NCBI GenBank assembly: GCA_039583875.1
Contig: CM077162.1
Coordinates: forward strand, 162,709,826 to 162,773,825
DNA from: Platanthera guangdongensis
Lineage: Eukaryota > Streptophyta > Magnoliopsida > Asparagales > Orchidaceae
Direction: 5' to 3'
Length of the DNA: 64,000 nt
The position numbers and the translations under genes were made by a program. The notes below the pieces were generated by a model. That model saw only the letters and a program-made list of their open reading frames with translations, was not told the origin of the DNA and ran no database searches. Numbering within the stretch: the stretch's first letter is position 1; every line of letters begins with the position of its first letter. Shown in pieces: positions 56,498-64,000 of the stretch.

Positions 56498-58422
56498 GGA
56501 GATCCAGTTTGGCAGATACAGATTGAGTCTGAACATAGTTTCAAGAAAATCAAGAAATATGCAAATCAGAGGACTCCAAAGGATTTCTCTGAGATGACCA
56601 AGGATGAAATTGTCCTAGCCACTATGGACAAAAGGGCACAGAACATAATAGTTAGTGCAATTGATGATGCCACCTTCCAGAACCTTATTCACTGTAAAAC
56701 AGCAAAAGAAATGTGGGACACCCTCATTGTCTACATGGAAGGTTCTGAAGAAGTAAGACAAGATAGGAAGTCCTTGCTTAATCAAGAATATGAGAGCTTT
56801 AGGCAAGGAAGAGGAGATAGCATCACTGAATGCTACAAAAAGTTCTACAGAATTGTTAATGAACTCATGTCCTATGGAAGAGAGTTCACAAATTATGAAT
56901 TGAATGACAAGTTCTTGAGGTCCCTAACCAAAGATTGGGACACTAAGATCTGTGCCATCAGAGAAATGGCAAAGTTGGGAGAAATTCCTCCTCCCACACT
57001 GTTTGGCAAGTTGTTATCTTATGAGATGCAATTGTCAGTAAGAAAAGAGGAGGAAAAGTCAACAAGGACTGAACACAGGGAAAGGACTGTTGCCTTTAAG
57101 TCAGAAGTACCTAGAAAGAACAGGACTAAGTCATCAACTCCTCCTCCAGAGGTAGTTGAATCAGATTCTGATGAGTCTATTAGCACTAAATCTACAAGCA
57201 GTGAAAGTGATGAAGACTTTGCTGCTTTCACCAGACATTTTCAGAAGTTCCTGAAGAAGAAACAGTGGAGGTCTAGACCTTCATCTTCCAAAGGGAAAGA
57301 AGTCCAGTATCAGGAAAAGAAGCCTTCAAAGAAGGACAAGAAGAGGACCAAGACTAGTAAGGCAACTGGGTCTAAGATAGTATGTTACTGCTGCAATAGA
57401 CAGGGTCATGTAATTGCAGATTGTCCTGAAAGAAGGAAGGAATCCAGTGACAAAAAGAAAACTCACTTCAAAGGAAAGAAGGAAAAGTCCTTTGTTGCAA
57501 AGAATGAGAAGACTCTTTCAGACATGTCTTCTTCAGACACAGAGACAGATGCTGAAGCCTACATAGGGCTATTTGCTGAAGAAGAAGAAGAGTTTATGCA
57601 GATCATGGAATCTATCTATGAGCAAGAAGACTGCCAGAGCCAAGGACTGATGGCTTTGACTGAAAGTACCAAAAACCTGGAGCAGCCAGGACCCAGTCAG
57701 GTACAAGGTTTAACTCAAAATTCTGATCCAGTTCTAGTTCAGAGTCAGATTCATCTTCATCAAGTGATGGAAGTGTTTCTGAATCTGAGAGAGATATTCA
57801 TCAGCTCTTAGATGAATATAAGGTACTATTGCAAGCCTATAAGAAAAGCAAGATCCTAGCCAAAAGTCAGGCAAAGGAGATTGCTGATCTCAAGGCAGCT
57901 GCAACAGATTTTGAAAAGAATTATGATCAAAAACTTAATGAGGTAGCCAGGCTGAAACATATTACAGTGATTCAGATGGGAACTATTACATTTAAAAATG
58001 ATCAAATTAAGTTGCTGGAGATCAATCTCCAGAAGGAAAAAGAGCTAGTTGCTAGGTTTTCAAAACCTAAATCAGTGCTACCCTTGATTGATGAATTTGT
58101 TCATCATAAAGGAAAGGCTGGATTGGGTTTTGTTAAGCCTGTGAGGACTGTTCAGGATCAGTCCAAGTCCAAAGGAAAAGCCCCAACATTCAACAAGGCT
58201 GCTGTGGTCAAGACAGCAAAGGTTGTACCTAAGCAAAGGTACAACAAGTTTGAATGCTGGTGTTGTGGCAAGGTTGGCCACTTTGCCTTGGATTGTTAGC
58301 ACAATGCCAGTGCCAAGTTGAGTAGCAAGTTACCTGTTGGAAAGCCAGCAGGTAGCTATGTCAAATTGCAAACTAACAATCACCAAGGACCCAAGTTTAC
58401 TTTGGGTTCTAAGGTTCATTAA
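56498..58422 (+). pseudogene. gag: S4 gag, N-terminally short, two CCHC knuckles
   Basis: The frame opens at 56498 with the first ATG at 56594 (MTKDEIVLATMDKRAQNI). Compared with S3 it lacks roughly the first 70-80 capsid residues, so it is either an internal deletion behind the primer site or starts at a non-ATG codon. Knuckle 1, CYCCNRQGHVIADC, is near 57385-57426. A frameshift lies near 57700-57730 in a serine-rich stretch. A coiled coil follows (LAKSQAKEIADLKAAATDFEK), then knuckle 2, CWCCGKVGHFALDC, at about 58255-58296, then TAG at 58297. The natural TAA is at 58420-58422. S1 and S3 show only one knuckle. Confidence 0.88.
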
Positions 58423-58440
58423 TTTGTTTTGCAGGTGAAT
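58420..58440 (+). promoter_or_regulatory. S4 gag-pol junction: TAA plus TTTTGCAG/GTGAA
   Basis: TAA at 58420 is followed fifteen bases later, in frame, by GTGAAT at the start of pol. The T-rich run and CAG/GT fit a 3' splice site and match S1 and S3. Confidence 0.5.
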
Positions 58441-61400
58441 CCAAGTGGCCATACCCCTACATGGTACTTGGATAGTGGATGTTCCAGACACATGACTGGA
58501 ACTAGGGGACTACTGAAGGACTATATCCCAATCAAAAATGGTCCAAAGGTGACCTTTGGTGGTTCTGAAAAAGGAATCATCAAAGGGTTTGGTAACATTT
58601 CTTCTAACCTTGTTACCATTACTCAAGTGGCTTATGTTAAAGGTTTGAAACACAACCTCATTAGTATAAGTCAATTAAGTGATGTAGGGTATGACATCTC
58701 ATTTGTTCAAAATGGTTGTCATATCAAGAGGTCAAGTGATCAAGAGATCATTTTGACTGGATATAGAAAGAGAAATGTCTACTGCTTAGACATTATGGTT
58801 GAGAACAATTGTTCTCCAGTCTGTCTTGTAGCTGATGAGACAGTCTCTCAATGTGTCAAATGGCACAAGAGGCTTGCTCATCTTAATTACAAGACTATTG
58901 GCAAACTCTTTAGTAAAGAGTTAGTGAGGAATGGTCCTCAAGTTAAGTGTGTCAAAGATGGCATTTGCTCAGCTTGTCAAAAGGGCAAGCAGACTAAATC
59001 CACCTTTAGAAGCTTAGTCAACAAAGATGCTGTGAGGTGTTTATACCTCTTGCATATGGATCTATTTGGTCCAATGCCAGTTCACAGCTTAGGTAGGAAG
59101 GTCTACACCTTTGTAGTTGTTGATGACTACTCAAGGTTTTCCTGGGTGTTCTTCTTAAAGCAGAAATCTGAAACACCTAGTGTCTTCTATAGTTTTGTTA
59201 AGCAAATTCAGAATGAATTGAACTGTACAGTGGTCAAAATTAGAAGTGACCATGGTACTGAGTTTCAGTCTGAAAGCATGACAAAGCTGTGTGAAGACTA
59301 TGGGATATTTCAAGAATTCTCTTCACCTAGAACACCTCAGCAAAATGGCATTGCTGAAAGGAAAAATAGGACCTTGATAGAGGCTGGTAGAACCCTATTA
59401 AGTGATTCATCACTGCCAGAATATTTCTGGGCTGAAGCAGTTAACACTGCATGCCATGTGATAAATAGGGCTACCATCACTAAAAGGTTAAACAAGACCC
59501 CCTATGAAGTAGTGAAAGGCAGGAAACCAAATCTGTCCTATTTTAGGATCTTTGGTTGTAAATGCTTCATACTTAACAATGGGAAGTCTTACTTAACTAA
59601 GTTTGCTGCCAAGTCCCAAGAGGGAGTGTTTGTTGGGTACAGCAATAATAGTAAGGCTTATAGAGTCTACAACTTGACCACACAAGTTGTAGAGGAGTCT
59701 GTGCATGTAGTTTTTGATGAAACACAACTAATTAACAATGAGTTGTCTAGTAGTGTGTGCAGCCCTACAGGTCTTACTAAGAAGATGGACAAGCTAACCA
59801 TAGAAGGTGTACCTGCTGCAAGACAGCAAGTAGAAGAAGATGGTTTATGTCCAGGGGGAGAACTACATGTGCAAGGAGCTGTAGAAGTACAAGGAACTCA
59901 GCTTGATGAAGATGCTGAAGAAGTTCAACCAGTAGTAACGATGCCTCCAGCCAACAGGCATCTAAGAGATCATCCAGTTGAGCTGATCATTGGAGATCCA
60001 AGACAAGGTGTTCAGACTAGGAGCAGAAATCAGAATGCAGTAGTATATTCAAGTTTTCTGTCTCAAATAGAACCAAAGAAATTTGAAGAAGCTATACAAG
60101 ATCCACAGTGGACTGAAGCAATGCAGGAGGAGCTTAATCAGTTCAAAAGATGCAAGGTGTGGGATCTGGTTCCTAAGCCTAAAGATCACAATGTGATAGG
60201 AACAAAGTGGATCTACAGGAACAAGTTAGATGAACAAGGTGTCATCATTAAGAATAAGGCAAGACTAGTTGCAAAAGGATATAGGCAAGAAGAATGTATT
60301 GATTTTGATCAAACCTTTGCTCCAGTAGCCAGACTGGAAGCCATAAGGATGTTCTTGGCCTATGCAACCTACCAAGGATTTCAAAGTATACCAAATGGAT
60401 GTGAAGTCAGCATTCCTTAATGGTAATTTAAAAGAAGAAGTATATGTGGAGCAGCCTTCAGGTTTTGTTGATCCTACTCTTCCACATCATGTCTATAGAC
60501 TTAGGAAAGCATTGTATGGGTTAAAGCAAGCTCCTAGAGCTTGGTATGAAACCCTATCTAGTTTCCTCATTGAGAACAAGTTCACAAGGGGGAAAATAGA
60601 TAAGACTCTATTCCTTAGGGAATCTAGAGGCAAAGTAATACTTGTCCAAATATATGTAGATGACATTATATTTGGGTCTACTGAAAGTAGCCTTTGCAAA
60701 AAGTTTGCAAAGCTTATGCAAAGTCAATTTGAGATGAGTAGTATGGGAGAGCTGAAGTTTTTCTTGGGTCTCCAAGTTAAACAGACTGAAAGTGGCTTGT
60801 CCATATGTCAGTCAAAGTTCACCCTAGAACTCATAAGGAAGTTTGGTATGGATTCATCCACTACCATGAAGACTCCTATGGGGTCAAGTATGTCTCTAAG
60901 CAAGGATGATGCAGGGAAACCTGTAGATGAAACCTTGTATAGAGGGATAGTTGGCTCTCTTCTATACTTGACTGCAAGTAGGCCTGACATTATGTATGCT
61001 ACATGTGTTTGTGCCAGGTATCAAGCATGCCCCAAAGAGTCTCACTTAACTGCAGTCAAGAGAATCTTGAGATATCTAAAGGGCACACCTTATCTAGGCC
61101 TCTGGTACCCTAGGAATGGAGATTTTGATCTAACAGGCTATTCAGATGCAGACTTTGCAGGATGCAAAGAAGATAGAAAGAGCACAACTGGATCCTGTCA
61201 GTTCCTAGGTGGAAGACTCATCTCATGGAGTAGTAAGAAGCAAACCAGTGTGGCCATCTCCACAGCTGAGTCAGAATATGTAGCTGCAGGAAGTTGCTGT
61301 GCTCAACTTCTGTGGATTCAACATCAGCTAGAAGACTATGGATGTCAGGTAAGTAGAACTCCACTTTATTTTGATTCTACTAGTGCTATTTCAATAGCTA

Positions 61401-61597
61401 ACAACCCTGTATCACATAGTAGAACTAAACATATAGAGATTAAATATCACTTTCTTAGGGAGCATGTAGAAAGAAATGATATTGCACTTGAATATGTTAG
61501 AACTGATAATCAGATAGCTGATATGTTCACTAAGCCCTTAGATGAAGCTAAGTTTAATAGGTTCAAAATTGAACTAGGTATGATAAACTTAGATTAA
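58435..61597 (+). pseudogene. pol: S4 pol, complete but for one single-base insertion
   Basis: Protease DSG at 58471-58479. Integrase: [10 protein letters not shown] (H-x-H), [36 protein letters not shown]. The linker has [15 protein letters not shown] sequence and a CAGGGGGAG run at 59852-59860. [15 protein letters not shown], then a one-base insertion near 60374 (a doubled C) that ends the first frame at 60420; reading resumes with [21 protein letters not shown] at 60652-60664, and the [17 protein letters not shown] block. RNase [25 protein letters not shown] and [10 protein letters not shown]. Every catalytic residue is present, so it was active recently. Confidence 0.95.
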
Positions 61598-61624
61598 GTA
61601 TACAGAACAAAAATTGGCTAAGTA

Positions 61625-62070
61625 AAAAGGTGTCGACACATAGACAAGTCTATGTCGACACAGAATAGTAAGTGTCGACACTTCAGGAAAATGGTGTCGA
61701 CACATCTAGGAAGTTAGTGTCGACACTTCAGAATGTTAGTGTCGACACATGTCGAGTAGGTGTCGACACATCCAATAAAGTGTCGACACTTAAGTTTTAC
61801 TCAGAATTTTTCTAAGTAAAGTCTCGACAACATGTCGAGTATAGTGGTGTCGACACTTAACCAAGTGTCGACACATACAATCTGTTGACTAAACTTGTGT
61901 CGACACATAAGTGTCGAGACATTATAAGTCAGTGTCGACACTTATTGCCAGTGTCGACACATCTTTAGGATTCCATCCCGCCTGTTCGTCTTCAAACTAG
62001 AAAGGTATAAATAGGGTTCTGTCTTTGATTGTCGACACGCTTTCAAAGTTTCGAGACCTAAACTCTTGTG
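61625..62070 (+). repeat. GTGTCGACAC array between S4 pol and ORF3
   Basis: About fifteen copies in 440 bases, alternating GTGTCGACACAT and GTGTCGACACTT forms, with variants GTGTCGAGAC and GTCTCGACAA. It is the same dialect as the S4 LTR, at the same position as the spacers of S1-S3. TATAAATAGGG at 62005-62015 lies within it. Confidence 0.94.
62005..62013 (+). promoter_or_regulatory. TATA-like box upstream of S4 ORF3
   Basis: GGTATAAATAGGG lies about 100 bases before the ORF3 ATG at 62112, the right spacing for an internal promoter. S1-S3 have acceptor-like sites here instead; S4 has no clear CAG/GT. Function is inferred. Confidence 0.45.
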
Positions 62071-62111
62071 TCGACATTTCTCTCATCTCAAGACTAAATC
62101 TTCAAACCCTA

Positions 62112-64000
62112 ATGGCTCCCAAGCTGGAAGAGAACGTTAACGAAGGATATGAACTGGTGCGTGGCGCATTCGACGACTGCGAACAAGAAATCAAATCAGT
62201 GATAACCCTAATTGCCAATTCAGGATTGGAGTTCTTGGTTTCAGAACCAACGAAGATATGGAAGAAGGAAGTCATTGAATTCCTTACTGGCGCGGCTGTA
62301 GATGACTCAGGCTACAGAATTAAGTCAAGGGTGCATGGCACCAAGGTCAAGATTTCACCCAAGTCTTTAAGAAAGGTACTTCAGCTACCTAAAGTTCAAG
62401 ATGAAGAGGAAGTAACTGCTTCTAAGACCAGGGAAGCTCTTACTTGGTGTGGACTGGATCCAAAGATGAAGGTGGGATCAGTCTTTAACAGAAAGGGTAT
62501 GAATAATCAAGGCAAGTTCTTGTCAGAAATAGTGGGCAAGGTAATACTGAGCAAGCCAGGAGGACATGACAGGGTGTCTGCCTCCATGTTTGAAGTCATG
62601 ACCCGAATCATCTTCAATCTGATAACAGACTGGTCAATGGTGGTTTATGAAAAAGTGAAGGAAAGCCTGAAGAAGCCCAATCTGGGCAGGATACTAAGTC
62701 TCTACCTGGCTGGATCAATTCCAGAGGTAATGAGCACTGCTGCAGGAACTAAGATCAATCATATGAGGAAGATGGACTCAAGAATATTCTCTAGATGGGA
62801 AAGGGTGTTATCCAAGGAAGTTCCTACTCCAGAGAAACAAATTCAGAAGAAAGATTCTCCTCCCAGGAAGAAGAGGAAGACTGCTGCTGTGACTCAGGAA
62901 TCTTCCAGCAGCTCAGGCAGTGAAGAACATGTTGTTTTCACTCCTGATAGTCCAATAGATGTGGCTGCAGAGAAGTCACCTGCCCCACAAGAGCCAGCTG
63001 AGATTCAGGGGGAGCCTCCAGCTGTAGAACATCCCTCTACACTGGAAAGTGAGAAAGCTACTCTTATTATCCAAGAGGTACTTTCTGACCTTAATACATT
63101 AAATTTTTCTATAATAAATTCTGATTTGTCTGATGACCATCAGCAAAATCAGCCAGCAACTCAAGAACCAGATGTTGTTCTCCAAGACACATCTGTTGTA
63201 GCTGATGAAACCAGAACATCTCCTGCACAGTCTCCAGCCGAATATACAATGGAAGACCTATTTTTGAATTTAGATCAGGATGATTTTGATATGGAAAAGA
63301 ATGCTGCTGATGCAGTGAAGGATGCTGCTGCTGAGGGGGAGAATTTGGATATTCAAGTAGAGCCTATATGGCTAGATACTGAGAAGGCACAAACTGTGCA
63401 CACTGAACAACCATCCAGCCCTAAGGATAGGGTGGATATAGCCAGTACATCAGAATCTGAGGATGATGAAGCTGAGCAAGCTAAGAAGAAGAAATTCTTT
63501 GTATTCAAGAGAAGGAGCCAGAGCTATAAGAAGGCTCTACAAACAGTTGCTCAACACTCTTTAGTTCAACAAGCTCCATCCCCTGATTACAGTGCTCTAC
63601 TGCTTGCAATGCAAATCAAGATGGATGAACAAAGGAAAGCTTTAGAAACTTATGTTGATGAAGGGCACAAGGCACTACAATCTGATCTGGGACAGGAAAT
63701 CAAGTCAATAAGGTTTGAAATGAACCTTAATAAAAAGGAAATGACTGATTGTTTTACAAAGGGTGCTCATGCAGTGGTCTATCTGGCTAAACATCAAGAA
63801 ACAATCAAAGAGAAAGTAGAAGATATAGCACTAAAGCAAGGCTATGTGCTGGAGAATCAACTCAGGATGAATGATAATTTGACTGCATCTCACAATGCCA
63901 TAGTCACTGAAATCAAGAATAAGTCTACTGAACCATCAAGCTCCTCTACTACTGCCAAAGCTGATTTTGATAAACTCTTTCAAGCTGAACTAACTGCTGT
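62112..64000 (+). CDS. S4 third ORF, intact and open to the window edge (629 codons seen)
   Basis: ATG at 62112 (MAPKLEENVNEG) is the first start after the palindromic spacer, and no stop occurs to 64000. The N-terminal domain (about residues 45-225) parallels S3 ORF3: GTKVKISPKSLRKVLQLP, NQGKFLSEIVGKVILSKPGGHD, MTRIIFNLITDWSMVVYEK; it is PF20167-like by resemblance. Then comes a basic PPRKKRKT cluster near residue 250, SSSSGSEE, an acidic low-complexity section with an in-frame CAGGGGGAG run (63006-63014), a second basic cluster KKKKFFVFKRRSQSYKK near 63484-63535, and a long helical, coiled-coil-like region to the edge. No signal peptide or membrane helix. Two NLS-like clusters suggest a nuclear protein; function unknown. 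Confidence 0.9.
   Translation, partial: MAPKLEENVNEGYELVRGAFDDCEQEIKSVITLIANSGLEFLVSEPTKIWKKEVIEFLTGAAVDDSGYRIKSRVHGTKVKISPKSLRKVLQLPKVQDEEEVTASKTREALTWCGLDPKMKVGSVFNRKGMNNQGKFLSEIVGKVILSKPGGHDRVSASMFEVMTRIIFNLITDWSMVVYEKVKESLKKPNLGRILSLYLAGSIPEVMSTAAGTKINHMRKMDSRIFSRWERVLSKEVPTPEKQIQKKDSPPRKKRKTAAVTQESSSSSGSEEHVVFTPDSPIDVAAEKSPAPQEPAEIQGEPPAVEHPSTLESEKATLIIQEVLSDLNTLNFSIINSDLSDDHQQNQPATQEPDVVLQDTSVVADETRTSPAQSPAEYTMEDLFLNLDQDDFDMEKNAADAVKDAAAEGENLDIQVEPIWLDTEKAQTVHTEQPSSPKDRVDIASTSESEDDEAEQAKKKKFFVFKRRSQSYKKALQTVAQHSLVQQAPSPDYSALLLAMQIKMDEQRKALETYVDEGHKALQSDLGQEIKSIRFEMNLNKKEMTDCFTKGAHAVVYLAKHQETIKEKVEDIALKQGYVLENQLRMNDNLTASHNAIVTEIKNKSTEPSSSSTTAKADFDKLFQAELTA

Larger units (their letters stand above)
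54380..64000 (+). mobile_element. S4: young Sirevirus with GTGTCGACAC palindromes, right end beyond window
   Basis: 5' LTR, primer site, gag (N-terminally short), pol, palindrome spacer and the start of the third ORF. It is inserted in the C2 3' LTR; GCCGC (54375-54379) is the left target flank. Only one frameshift in pol, and one frameshift plus one stop in gag, are visible; the third ORF is intact as far as the window goes. It is the best-preserved element here. Confidence 0.94.

Overview
The window is plant nuclear DNA made entirely of LTR retrotransposons; I see no host gene, tRNA, rRNA or CRISPR array. The evidence is Ty1/copia pol (GAG-pre-integrase, YVDD reverse transcriptase, copia RNase H), Ty3/gypsy chromovirus and Tat pol, primer sites complementary to initiator tRNA-Met, and deep nesting of elements. 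An angiosperm with a large, repeat-rich genome fits, probably from a heterochromatic region. I cannot name the species.

Layout, left to right: S1, 3' part of a decayed Sirevirus-type copia element with 3' LTR, + (1-10221); G1, relic of a chromovirus integrase, - (10222-10453); C1, LTR and gag of an old copia element, + (10454 to about 13275); T1, decayed Ty3/gypsy Tat element with tandem repeats and an antisense extra gene, + (about 13276-24034); S2, a sister of S1 in opposite orientation, - (24035-31287); G2, Tekay-type chromovirus, - (31288-33295 plus 45424-47318); S3, a complete Sirevirus with two LTRs and a 5-bp target duplication, + (33296-45423); C2, copia element of another lineage, + (47319-54379); S4, a young Sirevirus running off the right edge, + (54380-64000). 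The elements nest like dolls: S2 cuts T1, G2 cuts S2, S3 and C2 cut G2, and S4 cuts the 3' LTR of C2. Only S3 closes inside the window.

The Sireviruses share one plan: LTR, initiator-Met primer site, gag with a CCHC knuckle, an in-frame stop, pol (protease, integrase, reverse transcriptase, RNase H), a noncoding spacer, then a long third ORF and a polypurine tract. In S3 the third ORF spans about 1,030 codons; in S4 it is open for 629 codons to the window edge. It has nuclear-type basic clusters and no clear membrane segment, so the usual name 'env-like' is doubtful here.

The most striking signal is dense, element-specific palindromic DNA. S1 and S2 use TTCGTCGAA-type hairpins, S3 uses ATCGTCGAA-type hairpins, and S4 uses dozens of copies of GTGTCGACAC. 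Each dialect recurs in the LTR, again between pol and the third ORF, and in S1 and S3 also inside the gag coding sequence. Unrelated neighbours C2, G2 and C1 carry their own inverted motifs in their LTRs. A second recurring signal is a splice-acceptor-like pyrimidine-CAG/GT site just upstream of the third ORF, and a similar one at the gag-pol boundary, which suggests spliced subgenomic expression.
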